Origin: DATKUC01 sp964577375
Lineage (GTDB): Bacteria; Spirochaetota; Spirochaetia; DSM-27196; DATKUC01
Assembly (NCBI GenBank): GCA_964577375.1
Contig: CAZNYW010000022.1
Coordinates: 1-61,583, forward strand
Direction: 5' to 3'
Length of the DNA stretch: 61,583 nt
Below the pieces are notes generated by a model. The model did no database searches. It saw only the letters and a program-made list of their open reading frames with translations, and was not told where the DNA came from. Both the position numbers and the translations under genes were made by a program. The stretch's first letter is position 1. Every line of letters starts with the position of its first letter. Positions 8,460 through 17,082 of this stretch are shown piece by piece.

Positions 8460-9208
8460 CGGTCCCGCACCTCTTTTCCGGGGGGCTCCATACCACCCTT
8501 CTGGTAGAACCAGGATATCTCCCCGCGCGTGAGGCTTCGATAGTGGCCCGCCTGGATTCCCTTTACGGTCACATTGCCGATGCGGGTGCGGTGGAGCCGC
8601 TTTATCGCGACGTTGCCCGCCTCGAAGACCGTTCGGATTTCGCGGTTCTTTCCTTCGATGAGGACGAGCTGCACGGTTCGTGAGTTCCGAACCGAGTACT
8701 GCAGAAGTCTGTAGACGACGCCGTTGACCTCGACGCCCTCCTGGTACTGTTTGAGGAAGCTTGCAGGCACCGGATGCGCGGTTTCGACGAGGTACTCCTT
8801 TTCGACCTCCGAAGCGGGATGCGAGACCGCCTTCGCGAAGGCGCCGTCGTTTGTGAAGAAGATCAGCCCGGATGAGAGGTAGTCGAGCCGCCCGACGGTG
8901 AAAAGTCTTTCGCGAAAGGCCGGTTTGACCAGGTCGAGGGCAAGCGGACGACCTTCAGGGTCCGAAGAGGTGCAGAGGTAGCGGCGGGGTTTGTGGACCG
9001 CGAGATAGATGAGATGTCGCTGCGGGTAGATCGGCCTTCCGTCGAGCGTGATCCGGTCGCCCGGGCGGACCGTTATCCCCATGCGGTTGGCGAGCTCTCC
9101 GTTCACCCGGACGCGTCCCTCGAGTATGATCTGTTCTGATTTGCGCCGGGATGCGACCCCGCACCTCGCGAGGTACACCTGCAGCCTCAGCTCATTCGCT
9201 TCATCCAT
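8453..9208 (-). CDS. RsuA/RluB-family pseudouridine synthase
   Basis: A 251-residue enzyme that isomerises a uridine in rRNA to pseudouridine. It has an N-terminal S4 RNA-binding domain (RLQVYLARCGVASRRKSEQ) and the catalytic motif GRLDYLSSGLIFFTNDG, whose Asp is the catalytic residue. The ATG at 9208 overlaps the scpB stop by 8 bases (ATGGATGA); further-upstream in-frame starts would run through scpB and were rejected. The position after scpAB is typical for rluB. Whether it acts on 23S (RluB-like) or 16S rRNA (RsuA-like) cannot be decided here, so no gene symbol is given. Confidence 0.92.
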   Translation of the reverse strand: MDEANELRLQVYLARCGVASRRKSEQIILEGRVRVNGELANRMGITVRPGDRITLDGRPIYPQRHLIYLAVHKPRRYLCTSSDPEGRPLALDLVKPAFRERLFTVGRLDYLSSGLIFFTNDGAFAKAVSHPASEVEKEYLVETAHPVPASFLKQYQEGVEVNGVVYRLLQYSVRNSRTVQLVLIEGKNREIRTVFEAGNVAIKRLHRTRIGNVTVKGIQAGHYRSLTRGEISWFYQKGGMEPPGKEVRDRW

Positions 9209-9740
9209 TGAGCTCAAACCTGTCTCTCTCTGCTTCGTCGAGCTTCGGCAGCTCCGCGATGCTCGAAAGGCGGAAGAAGCGGAGGAACTCCCTGGTGGTT
9301 CCGTACTGCACCGGTTTCCCGGGCGCGTCCTTTTTTCCGACCTCCCTGATGAGCTCACGGGTCTGAAGCACACGGATCATGCTGTCGGCGGCGACCCCTC
9401 GTATGTTCTCGATCTCGGCGCGCGTAATGGGCTGTGAGTAGGCGATAATCGACAGTGTTTCCATTGCTGCACGGCTCAGCCGCTTGTCGTTCTTCTTTCC
9501 ATACCGGTCGCGGAGAGAGGGCCAGAGGTCGCGCTTGGGCGAGAACTGGAATCCTTCCCCTATCTCGATCAGCTCGAGGCCGTGCTTTGTGTCTGCATAC
9601 TCGTTTCGAAGCAGATCGAGCGCGCCGACCACAGCCTCGCGCGAGAGCCCTGTGATCCGGGCGAGCGAAGGGACATCCATGGGATCCGATTCGAGGAAGA
9701 GGATCGCCTCGATGAGCGCCGCCTCATTCTGCAGATCCAT
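9201..9740 (-). CDS. scpB: Segregation and condensation protein B
   Basis: A 179-residue winged-helix protein that joins ScpA and SMC in the condensin complex for chromosome segregation. The N-terminal LIEAILFLESDPMDVPSLA and the central YSQPITRAEIENIRGV motifs are typical of ScpB. The length is normal. The gene begins inside the 3' end of scpA (17-base overlap) and ends inside the start of the pseudouridine synthase gene, so the three are translationally coupled. Confidence 0.95.
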   Translation of the reverse strand: MDLQNEAALIEAILFLESDPMDVPSLARITGLSREAVVGALDLLRNEYADTKHGLELIEIGEGFQFSPKRDLWPSLRDRYGKKNDKRLSRAAMETLSIIAYSQPITRAEIENIRGVAADSMIRVLQTRELIREVGKKDAPGKPVQYGTTREFLRFFRLSSIAELPKLDEAERDRFELNG

Positions 9741-10512
9741 CGGTCACCTCCGTCGTTTGTGCATCGCCGGCTGCGTCGGTCTCTTCCTGGCCGGCGCGAA
9801 TCCGGATATCTCCGAATAGCCGGTTTTGATAGACGCGAATGCGTTTGGACTTGACCGCCTCGAGAATCGCGAGAAAGGCGCAAACCACGTCCATTATCGA
9901 GTCGGGTCGCGCAACCAGATCCTGAAACATGAACTCACCGCGATTCTCGAGAAGCTCAGTGATGAGCGCGATCTTCTCGTTGATGGTTACCTCTTCGTAG
10001 AGGTCGATGATTCGTTCGGGGGTGAGCGAGGACATGATGGTGGTGAAGGTGCGAAGCAGGTCCCACACCTCGATCTCGTCCCAGAGCTCGTCGTCCTCGG
10101 TAAACTCCAGCGTCCGCTGTTTCTTCTGCCGGCTGATAACCCATTCAGCTTCACGTTCACGGTCGACCATGACGTCTGAAAGTTTTTTGTACTTCTGATA
10201 CTCGATCAGCCTTTCGACCAGCTCCTTTCGCGGATCATCGAGCTCGTCGTCGATGTTGAACTCCGTGGGGAGGAGCATCCGGGACTTTATGTAGAGCAGC
10301 GTCGCGGCCATGACGTAGAACTCGGTGATATTGTCGAGGTCGATGCGCGTCGCGTACTCGAGGTACTCGATGTACTGCTCGGTGATCTGGGCGATGGGAA
10401 TATCGTAGATGTTTATCTCGGAGCGTTTGATGAGGAAGAGCAGGAGATCAAGCGGCCCTTCGAAGTCGCCCAGATGAAAATGGTGCCTGTTCTCCGTTGT
10501 GAGCCCATCCAT
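9724..10512 (-). CDS. scpA: Segregation and condensation protein A
   Basis: A kleisin subunit of the SMC-ScpAB condensin, 262 residues from the ATG at 10512. The N-terminal motif FEGPLDLLLFLIKRSEINIY and the following DIPIAQITEQYIEYLE are diagnostic. An in-frame TTG at 10575 would add 21 residues, but a TATAAT -10 box sits at 10581-10586, so that codon coincides with the predicted transcript start and the conserved domain begins only after the ATG. The gene leads the run scpA-scpB-pseudouridine synthase-cmk-rpsA. Confidence 0.94.
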   Translation of the reverse strand: MDGLTTENRHHFHLGDFEGPLDLLLFLIKRSEINIYDIPIAQITEQYIEYLEYATRIDLDNITEFYVMAATLLYIKSRMLLPTEFNIDDELDDPRKELVERLIEYQKYKKLSDVMVDREREAEWVISRQKKQRTLEFTEDDELWDEIEVWDLLRTFTTIMSSLTPERIIDLYEEVTINEKIALITELLENRGEFMFQDLVARPDSIMDVVCAFLAILEAVKSKRIRVYQNRLFGDIRIRAGQEETDAAGDAQTTEVTDGSAE

Positions 10513-10580
10513 GCGTCGCCGTGCGTCCTTTGTAGAATGTTTCGGGTGCAGCAATAGAGACTGATCCTGCGGCAAGGGGA

Positions 10581-10609
10581 ATTATAGCGGTGAGGTCAGC
10601 CTGAGTAAA
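10581..10609 (-). promoter_or_regulatory. Sigma-70-type promoter for scpA operon
   Basis: On the minus strand TTTACT (10604-10609) and a perfect TATAAT (10581-10586) are separated by 17 bases. The -35 box overlaps the last codons of folK. Predicted transcription start is near 10574, which leaves a leader of about 60 bases before the scpA ATG. Confidence 0.6.
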
Positions 10610-11075
10610 TACCCTGAGGGGGAAGCCGTCTGCTGATTTCGGCATAGCGTTCGCCGGTGCGAGGGTCGGAGATGTCGGGCGCAAGCGCGAGCAGCGGAAT
10701 CAGCACGAACTGGCGCCGGTCCATCCTCGGATGAGGCAGAAGCGGCGGTGTCCCGGTACGGACGACGTCATCGTAGAGAAGGATGTCGATGTCGAGGGTC
10801 CGTGGTCCCTTTTGCCGCTCCCCGGCGCGGTTTCGTCCCAGCTTCACTTCTATGGAGTGAGTGGTGGCAAGCAGCTCCTGCGGATTCAGGTCGACCCTGC
10901 CCTCCACCACCATGTTGAGGAAGGAGGGCTGATCGGTGACCTCCTGGGGCTCTGTTTCGTATATCGGGGAGCGACGCAGACCGTCGAGATATCTTTCGAG
11001 CTCCCGGCAGGCGCTCTCGAGATTGGAGCGTCTGTCGCCGACGTTGGAACCGAGGCTGAGGAAGACAATCGGCAT
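10596..11075 (-). CDS. folK: 2-amino-4-hydroxy-6-hydroxymethyldihydropteridine pyrophosphokinase
   Basis: A 159-residue HPPK, which transfers pyrophosphate from ATP to 6-hydroxymethyl-7,8-dihydropterin in folate synthesis. The opening FLSLGSNVGDR and the signature GPRTLDIDILLYDD (with the metal-binding DxD) are intact, and the HPRMDRRQFVLIPLLALAP region follows. It lies 6 bases after recA, so it is probably co-transcribed. No other folate gene is nearby. Confidence 0.95.
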   Translation of the reverse strand: MPIVFLSLGSNVGDRRSNLESACRELERYLDGLRRSPIYETEPQEVTDQPSFLNMVVEGRVDLNPQELLATTHSIEVKLGRNRAGERQKGPRTLDIDILLYDDVVRTGTPPLLPHPRMDRRQFVLIPLLALAPDISDPRTGERYAEISRRLPPQGIYSG

Positions 11076-11081
11076 GGGGGG

Positions 11082-12338
11082 CTAGAAGAGCTCCTCCTCG
11101 TCAGCCGGACCGGATTGACGGTTCGCCGGGGCGGCCGGTCTGGCAGAGGACGCCCGTTGGACCGGCTGTCTGGCCGAGGACGGGGTCTCCGCTACATCGT
11201 CTCCTTCCGCAGTAGCCGCGGACGCCGGTCCGGCGGACTCTTTTCCGGCGGCGGGAGTATCCGGCTCCTCGCCGTTCGCCGGTGGCTGGCCCGGCGGAGT
11301 CGGGGCGGGGATCATGGCAACACGTACCTTCGCTTCCATATCGGTCGCGATGTCGGCGTTGGCCTCGATGAACTGCTTTGCGTTGTCGCGGCCCTGACCG
11401 ATGCGGTCCTCTCCATAGGAGTACCAGCTGCCGCTCTTCTGGACTACGTCGTACTTGAGCGCCGCATCGAGAAGACTTCCCGACCAGGAGATGCCCTTGC
11501 CGAACATGATCTCCATCTCTGCCTTGCGGAAGGGCGGTGCAACCTTGTTCTTGACCACCTTGACGCGCACTTTGTTGCCGATTGCCTCGTCGGCACCTTT
11601 ATTGATGGTTTCTATCTTGCGCACCTCGAGCCGGACGGAGGCGTAGAACTTGAGCGCTTTGCCTCCCGTGGTGGTTTCCGGATTGCCGAACATGACGCCT
11701 ATCTTCATCCGGATCTGGTTGATGAAGATGAGGCAGGTGCCCGATTTGGAAATGGTACCGGTGAGCTTTCGCAGCGCCTGGCTCATCAGGCGGGCCTGAA
11801 GACCCATGTGGGAATCACCCATGTCGCCCTCGATCTCAGCCTGCGGGGTGAGCGCGGCAACTGAGTCGACGACGATAATATCGACAGCGCCGGAGCGGAC
11901 CAGCGACTCGGCAATCTCGAGAGCCTGCTCACCGTTGTCCGGCTGGGAGACCCAGAGGTCGTCGATGTTCACACCGAGGTTGCGGGCGTAACTGGGGTCA
12001 AGCGCGTGCTCGGCATCAATGAATGCTGCGATTCCACCGGTTTTCTGCGCTTCCGCGATCGCGTGCAGCGCTAGTGTGGTTTTTCCGGAGGATTCGGGAC
12101 CGTATATTTCCACGATGCGGCCGCGGGGGTATCCGCCTACCCCGAGCGCCTCGTCGAGCAGAATGGATCCGCTCGGGATGGTTTCGATGGCGATGTTGGT
12201 TACGCCGGTCCCGAGCTGCATGAGCGAGCCCTTACCGAACTGCTTTTCGATCTGCAGCCTCGCAGCTTCCAGGGCCCGGGCCCGTTCTTCCTGGTTTTCG
12301 CTGTTCTTCGGAATAATGTTGAGATCTTTCTTGGCCAT
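11082..12338 (-). CDS. recA: Recombinase RecA
   Basis: A 418-residue RecA, the DNA strand-exchange ATPase. The P-loop is GPESSGKTT, Walker B is in IIVVDSVAAL, and the L1/L2 DNA-binding loops (GDSHMGLQARLMSQALRKL and GNPETTTGGKALKFYASVR) are conserved. The core ends near residue 345. A long Pro/Ala/Ser-rich tail follows and finishes in an acidic EEELF, longer than the E. coli tail of about 25 residues. GAGGAG lies just upstream of the ATG and a good promoter lies at 12397-12425. I found no LexA-type operator in the upstream region. Confidence 0.98.
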   Translation of the reverse strand: MAKKDLNIIPKNSENQEERARALEAARLQIEKQFGKGSLMQLGTGVTNIAIETIPSGSILLDEALGVGGYPRGRIVEIYGPESSGKTTLALHAIAEAQKTGGIAAFIDAEHALDPSYARNLGVNIDDLWVSQPDNGEQALEIAESLVRSGAVDIIVVDSVAALTPQAEIEGDMGDSHMGLQARLMSQALRKLTGTISKSGTCLIFINQIRMKIGVMFGNPETTTGGKALKFYASVRLEVRKIETINKGADEAIGNKVRVKVVKNKVAPPFRKAEMEIMFGKGISWSGSLLDAALKYDVVQKSGSWYSYGEDRIGQGRDNAKQFIEANADIATDMEAKVRVAMIPAPTPPGQPPANGEEPDTPAAGKESAGPASAATAEGDDVAETPSSARQPVQRASSARPAAPANRQSGPADEEELF

Positions 12339-12396
12339 GTAAGCTCCTCAGTGGATACCACAGCCCGATTTTTCGTCGCGCTTCGAACCTAGGTGC

Positions 12397-12425
12397 ATCT
12401 TATAGCTACACCTATATGCCGTCAA
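12397..12425 (-). promoter_or_regulatory. recA promoter
   Basis: Minus strand: TTGACG (12420-12425) and TAAGAT (12397-12402) with a 17-base spacer. Predicted start of transcription is near 12390, giving a leader of about 50 bases with AGGAG before the ATG. Confidence 0.5.
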
Positions 12426-12492
12426 CCTTCCGCGGTTCGAGGCCATTTCCGGCCGGGCGCCGGTATTCGGAGTGAGGTCCGATGACGATAAT

Positions 12493-13236
12493 ATGGTAGT
12501 GAGGCTTTCGGCGTCAAAGGGTCCGGCACTGCTCATTTCAGCATTTCTCCTGTCTGCCGCGTGGTGGCCGCTCTTCGCGCAGACGGCGGACTCCTTTCCC
12601 ACGGTTCTTTTTCAGGGGAGGAGCTTTCAGGAGGCGTGGGGCGTGCTGGATCAGATCCTCGGACCGCCCGGACAGCCTCCGGCGGACCGGGTCGCGGCGG
12701 AGGGGGCGCTCTCCGCGCTGCAGACTGCAGCAATGAATGTGACTGAAGCGCAGCGCGAGGCGCTCATCCTGCGGACGGTGGATGCGCTTTTTGGACGGGC
12801 CGGGCGGCACGGCGCAAAATCGGAATGGCCGGGTCCCGTGATGCCGGCGCCGCTTGCGCGCCTCTATGATACGATCTCGCGTTTTCAGGACCTCACGCTT
12901 CGAACCACCATCATCCGCGCTGCGTCGCAGACCGCCGGTCTTCAGTTGAAGCCGCTGATACTCGAGGCGGAGAGGCTGGTTCACCGGTTCGAGAGTCTAG
13001 ACCGGCTCAGGGAGAAACAGCCGGTTCCGTGGAACTCGATCACCGAGGATCTCCTTCTCGAGGAGGAAGCCTCGGCTATTGTCGAGGCGTGCCGCGGACG
13101 GATGAACGACGCGCTTGCGCTCATTCTGTCCGACATCGCCCGGCTGTCGGGTGAGAGCCGGACCGTATCGGAAGCGCGGCTGCTCGCTCGCGGCTACTGG
13201 AGCGCAAAAAACGGCGCGGGAAACTCGAAACCGTAA
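12493..13236 (+). CDS. Secreted protein of unknown function
   Basis: About 247 residues from the ATG at 12493; an in-frame GTG at 12472 would add seven residues, and neither has a strong ribosome-binding site at good spacing. A signal peptide is clear: MVVRLSASKGPALLISAFLL followed by SAAWWPLFAQ, with cleavage likely after AQ. The rest is mainly helical with many Arg, Glu and Leu and no domain I recognise. It is divergent from recA and lies 56 bases before prs. The protein is probably periplasmic. Nothing in the sequence indicates a catalytic role. Confidence 0.65.
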   Translation: MVVRLSASKGPALLISAFLLSAAWWPLFAQTADSFPTVLFQGRSFQEAWGVLDQILGPPGQPPADRVAAEGALSALQTAAMNVTEAQREALILRTVDALFGRAGRHGAKSEWPGPVMPAPLARLYDTISRFQDLTLRTTIIRAASQTAGLQLKPLILEAERLVHRFESLDRLREKQPVPWNSITEDLLLEEEASAIVEACRGRMNDALALILSDIARLSGESRTVSEARLLARGYWSAKNGAGNSKP

Positions 13237-13292
13237 TATGATTTGCACTGGGGGTTGTGGATTTTCTTATCGTGACCATGTAAGATAGCGCC

Positions 13293-14396
13293 ATGAGGGG
13301 AGATCTGCTGGTCCTTTCCACCCGCTCCATGCAGGAGTATGCGTCGCGGGTCGCCTATCAGTTGAAGACCTTTCCGGACTTCTATACCGCAGCGAACAGC
13401 AGCGACTACGTCGGAAGGCTGGAAACGGTCAAGTTTGCCGACGGCGAAATGGAGGTCGAGGTGCACACGTCCCTGCGCGGCAAGGACGTGTTTCTTTTTT
13501 CCGGGGCCGGCAGGAACAAGCGCGGGCTGAGCGTCGAGGAGAACAAGCTCGAGCTCTACCACGCAATCGACGCGCTCCGGCGCGCCCAGGCGGGCCGCAT
13601 TACCCTCTTCGAGCCCTACTGCAGCTCCTCGAGATCGGATCGCACCACGCGCCGGAACTCGGTCGGGTTCTGGGTGCACTACAAGACCCTCGTGAGCCTC
13701 GGTGTTGATCACATCATCACCTACCAGCTGCACTCCGACAAGAGCAAGACCATCGTTGACCCAACCATCTGCGCGATGGACGATGTTCCCGCCTACTCGC
13801 TTCTCAGTGAGTACATCACCGACAATTTCATTCGCTCGACGGAGTATCTGAAACGACACGTTCACAAGCACTGGGCATTCTGCTCCGTGGATGCCGGCGG
13901 CGAGGGCGCAGCGAAGAAGTTTGCCCGGTCGTTCGGAGCGAAGCTGATGATTGCGCACAAGCAGCGGGACTACAACCGGACCAATAGCGTCGAATCGATC
14001 AACATCCTCTCCGACACGCCGATCGAAGGCAAGGAGGTCTGGATAATTGACGACATGATCGATACGGCCGGGTCGGTCTTCGCGCTGGTGAAGGAGCTGC
14101 GGAAGCGGAAGGTCGGGAAGGTGAACATTGCCGCCGTGCATCCGGTCTTTTCAGAGCCCGCGCTCGAGAGGCTTCTTCTTCTCTACAACGACGGCTTTCT
14201 CGAAAATGTGCTCATCACCGACACGGTGGCCTGTACCGATGAGCTGCGCAGTCAGCTGCCCTTCATGCACGTCGTCTCCTCGGCAAAGCTCTCAGCAGAG
14301 ATCATCATGAGACTCCACGAAGAAAAATCCCTGTCGCCCTTCTTCGACGAGTTCGACGCGGTAAAGTACCTGTCCTCTCTAAAACTGTTTCTGTGA
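13293..14396 (+). CDS. prs: Ribose-phosphate pyrophosphokinase (PRPP synthetase)
   Basis: A 367-residue enzyme that makes PRPP from ribose 5-phosphate and ATP for purine, pyrimidine, His and Trp synthesis. The PRPP-binding loop VWIIDDMIDTAGSV is clear, FADGEMEVEV matches the substrate region near the N-terminus, and the catalytic His lies in ITYQLHSDKSKTIVDP. The protein is about 50 residues longer than the usual 315 and its middle is divergent: the usual YARQDRK segment reads as a Ser/Arg-rich stretch. It belongs to a diverged PRPP synthetase subgroup. Its 3' end overlaps convergent dtd by 18 bases. Confidence 0.88.
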   Translation: MRGDLLVLSTRSMQEYASRVAYQLKTFPDFYTAANSSDYVGRLETVKFADGEMEVEVHTSLRGKDVFLFSGAGRNKRGLSVEENKLELYHAIDALRRAQAGRITLFEPYCSSSRSDRTTRRNSVGFWVHYKTLVSLGVDHIITYQLHSDKSKTIVDPTICAMDDVPAYSLLSEYITDNFIRSTEYLKRHVHKHWAFCSVDAGGEGAAKKFARSFGAKLMIAHKQRDYNRTNSVESINILSDTPIEGKEVWIIDDMIDTAGSVFALVKELRKRKVGKVNIAAVHPVFSEPALERLLLLYNDGFLENVLITDTVACTDELRSQLPFMHVVSSAKLSAEIIMRLHEEKSLSPFFDEFDAVKYLSSLKLFL

Positions 14397-14828
14397 ATCC
14401 ACAAGAATCGTGACCGGGCCCTCGTTCACATAGGCGACCTGCATTTTTGCCTGAAAGCGGCCACCGAAGGTGGGAATACCACGCGCGTTGAGGGCGTCGA
14501 TCGTTTCAAGGTAGAGCTTTTCTGCATGCTCGGGACGGGCTGCCGCGTCCCAGGAGGGCCTGCGGCCCTTGCGGACGTCTCCGTAGAGGGTGAACTGGGA
14601 AACGACGATCACGCTGTAGCCAAGGTCGGCGGCGCTCAGATTCATCCTGTCCGAATCGTCGGGAAAGATGCGGAGGTTGGGGACCTTGTCGGCAATGTAG
14701 GCTGCGTCCTTTCCGCTGTCCTCATGGGTGACTCCGAGGTATACCAGAAGACCCTTTTCGATTCTCGCCACTACCTCGTCTGCAACGGTTACCGAGCAGT
14801 CGCGCACGCGCTGTACCACCGCGCGCAT
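14379..14828 (-). CDS. dtd: D-aminoacyl-tRNA deacylase
   Basis: A 149-residue DTD that hydrolyses D-aminoacyl-tRNA and recycles mischarged tRNA. The start MRAVVQRVRDCSVTV, the SQFTLYGD motif and the C-terminal NEGPVTILVDS with the cross-subunit GPVT are all intact. The ATG overlaps the stop of the upstream TPR gene in TGATG. It is the last gene of the rpe operon, and its 3' end overlaps convergent prs by 18 bases. Confidence 0.96.
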   Translation of the reverse strand: MRAVVQRVRDCSVTVADEVVARIEKGLLVYLGVTHEDSGKDAAYIADKVPNLRIFPDDSDRMNLSAADLGYSVIVVSQFTLYGDVRKGRRPSWDAAARPEHAEKLYLETIDALNARGIPTFGGRFQAKMQVAYVNEGPVTILVDSQKQF

Positions 14829-15934
14829 CAGCCTCCCCCGTTTCCGCCGGAGTCCTGGGGGAGGATCGGCCGCAGCGAGGTCGCTTCGAGCGAGATCTTG
14901 CCGTCGCTGTTGATGACTTTCGCGATGATCTCGGCTGCCTGAGAATTCCGGAGGTCGGCCGCGAAGTGCATCACCACCGGCACGACGCCTTCGAGCACCT
15001 TCTCGGTCTCGTAGCCGACGAGGAAGTCGAAGGTGATCTTTTCCTTTGTTACTGACAGGTTCGAGATCTTACCCTTCCACCGGACGAAACAGCCGTTGTA
15101 GAGATAGGGATCGGCGGTGACCTCCTTGTAGGTGAAATTGTCGCGGAAGGTGACGAAGTCGGGTTTCTGCAGATGGTCGCGGAAAAGAAGCGCCTTCTGC
15201 CGCAGCGCCGGTGAAGCATTCGAGTTGAGGATACGGTTAGTCTCGCGCATGGCGAGATTGTCGCGGTATTCGTTGAAGTACTTTTCGATGCGGGAAAAAG
15301 TGTCCCGGATCTCCTTCGGCGTGAGGATGTAGCGGTACTGGCCGCTGTAGGCGGTGAGGTCTTTTGCGTCGGGGGCGATTTCGAGCATCGATGCGCCCTC
15401 GCGTGCCGGCGGTGCGGGGTGGAGGGCGGCCTTTGCGCTGGGTGCGAGAATGAGGCCCGCGGGAACCAGAACGAACAGGGCGGCGGCGATTGCGATGAGC
15501 CAGCCGGGAATACGCAAGGGCGGACGCGGATAGAGCGCGCGCACCTTCCCGGTCTCTATGGCCTCCGCTAGCATTCCCGGCTCGATGTTCTTCTTGATGA
15601 GTTCGAGGCCGCGCCGTGCGATGCGGTTCCGCGGATCCCGGTCGAGCAGAGCGAGCCACTCGCGGAGGGATTCATCCGTCTCGCGCCGCTTGAGATGAAC
15701 CGCGGCTATGGCGTGAAGGATTTTGCGGTTGTCGGGATCGAGCTGCTGGCCCCGTTTGAGATAGGAATATGCGCCGCCGGAGTCATCAGTGTGCAGGCAG
15801 GAGACGCCGAGGAGATAGTAGAAATGCGCATTTTCCCGGTAGAGGAAAATCTGAGGCTCGAGCAGGCTGATGACTTCCGCGTAGCGTCGTCGGTGAAACA
15901 GCGACTGCGCTTTCTTGAGTGTGCCGGACTTCAT
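14828..15934 (-). CDS. TPR membrane protein of unknown function
   Basis: A 368-residue protein. Residues 1-110 hold TPR-like helices (YYLLGVSCLHTDDSGGAYSY, ILHAIAAVHLKRRETDES), a transmembrane helix lies at about 142-165 (IPGWLIAIAAALFVLVPAGL), and the C-terminal 200 residues form a soluble domain of mixed helix and strand (YNGCFVRWKGKISNLSVTKE). The cytoplasmic TPR part and external domain are inferred from the positive residues before the helix. It is coupled to dtd by a 1-base overlap and follows a secreted protein gene by 17 bases. No family name can be given. Confidence 0.75.
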   Translation of the reverse strand: MKSGTLKKAQSLFHRRRYAEVISLLEPQIFLYRENAHFYYLLGVSCLHTDDSGGAYSYLKRGQQLDPDNRKILHAIAAVHLKRRETDESLREWLALLDRDPRNRIARRGLELIKKNIEPGMLAEAIETGKVRALYPRPPLRIPGWLIAIAAALFVLVPAGLILAPSAKAALHPAPPAREGASMLEIAPDAKDLTAYSGQYRYILTPKEIRDTFSRIEKYFNEYRDNLAMRETNRILNSNASPALRQKALLFRDHLQKPDFVTFRDNFTYKEVTADPYLYNGCFVRWKGKISNLSVTKEKITFDFLVGYETEKVLEGVVPVVMHFAADLRNSQAAEIIAKVINSDGKISLEATSLRPILPQDSGGNGGG

Positions 15935-15951
15935 TCCGACGGGTTAGCCCC

Positions 15952-17082
15952 CTATTTGGCGTAGTTGGACTTTCGCGCCTGAAGCTGCTGGAGCTCCTGT
16001 TTGAGTGCATTGATCTGGTCCTGTGAGACCGAACCGGATGGCTGAGACAGCAGCTGGTTGATGCGGTTCAGCAGCTCTGTGGCTTTCTGGTAGTCCTGAT
16101 CGAGGTCGCTGCTGCCCGACTGCGCTCCGGCGTTGTTTACCACATTGTTATCGGGTTGGGCAAGGGCGCCCGTCGACGATTCGGGGGCGGACTGCGGCTG
16201 AGCGGCAGGCGCTGCCGGCGTGGTTGCGGACGGAGCTGGCGCCGATGGAAGAGTCGGTGTTCCTGTGAAGCCGGCCAGGTTCTTGTTGCCGAGCGCCATG
16301 GTGATGGTGCGGCTCGCCCCGGGTGCAAGGCTTTTCGGACTGAAGTAGAGTGCTACCGCCGAATCGTTTATGGAATAGGGCAGCAGACTGAAGTCACGGG
16401 AAGTGTTGACGTCGAAATCCCATGGGGTTTCGTTCAGTCGTTTCCAGTTGGCGAGAATTACCTTGTCCGGGGTGGTGATTCCGGCACCGAAGAGCATAAT
16501 CTGCAGCCCGACTTTGCTGTCCTCGGCTGCTTCGGAAAGCACCCACGCATTGGAGAGCGAAGGCTTGAGCTCGGTTTCGTGGCGGATTGCCCCGTCGGCA
16601 GGCGAACGGAAATGGGCCGATGTGTGCTCGCCGAGGGTGGTATCGATGAGGTAGCGTGCGCCGACGGTGGAATTGTCCTTCGCCAGGTTCCGGATGGAAA
16701 TGGTTATGATTACGCCGTCGGTTGCAGACGCGCCCGCCGAGGCGGTGAAGCTGAATTCCTCGGTGACGTTGAGCGTGCTCGATTTCCACACGAAGCTGGC
16801 CATGTCGCCCTTGTGCTCGAACGACATCTGAAACGCCGACGAATCGCCCATGCGGTAGAGCTTTCCGTCCTGCATCAGCGTGAGGACGCTCGTGCGCGGA
16901 TCGTCGGAGAAGAAGAGCGGCACGTACTGATTTTTCGCTGCGTCCTCCAGAAAGTAGAGGGTGAAACGTCCGGTGTCTTCCGCGAGGTTCAGCTTGAGGT
17001 TGCCCTGCTTCAGCTCGAGGGCCTGGAGCGAGACATTAAGCAGAAGCAGCAGTGCCACCGCGGCGGCCGGTCGAACCTTCAC
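15952..17082 (-). CDS. Secreted protein of unknown function
   Basis: A 376-residue protein beginning at a GTG that overlaps the upstream stop in GTGA. The signal peptide is VRPAAAVALLLLLNVSLQA, with cleavage before LELKQG. The central part (about 22-280) is rich in beta strand. A Pro/Ala/Ser linker follows (about 285-330), then a C-terminal coiled coil (DYQKATELLNRINQLLSQ). The coiled coil mirrors that of the neighbouring YbgF-like protein, and the two could interact; that is inference. No enzyme motif was seen. Confidence 0.72.
   Translation of the reverse strand: MKVRPAAAVALLLLLNVSLQALELKQGNLKLNLAEDTGRFTLYFLEDAAKNQYVPLFFSDDPRTSVLTLMQDGKLYRMGDSSAFQMSFEHKGDMASFVWKSSTLNVTEEFSFTASAGASATDGVIITISIRNLAKDNSTVGARYLIDTTLGEHTSAHFRSPADGAIRHETELKPSLSNAWVLSEAAEDSKVGLQIMLFGAGITTPDKVILANWKRLNETPWDFDVNTSRDFSLLPYSINDSAVALYFSPKSLAPGASRTITMALGNKNLAGFTGTPTLPSAPAPSATTPAAPAAQPQSAPESSTGALAQPDNNVVNNAGAQSGSSDLDQDYQKATELLNRINQLLSQPSGSVSQDQINALKQELQQLQARKSNYAK

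Noticed and set aside
12339..12480. A LexA (SOS) operator upstream of recA
   Set aside because: CGAAC and GTTCG-like halves occur but at the wrong spacing and order for known LexA boxes.
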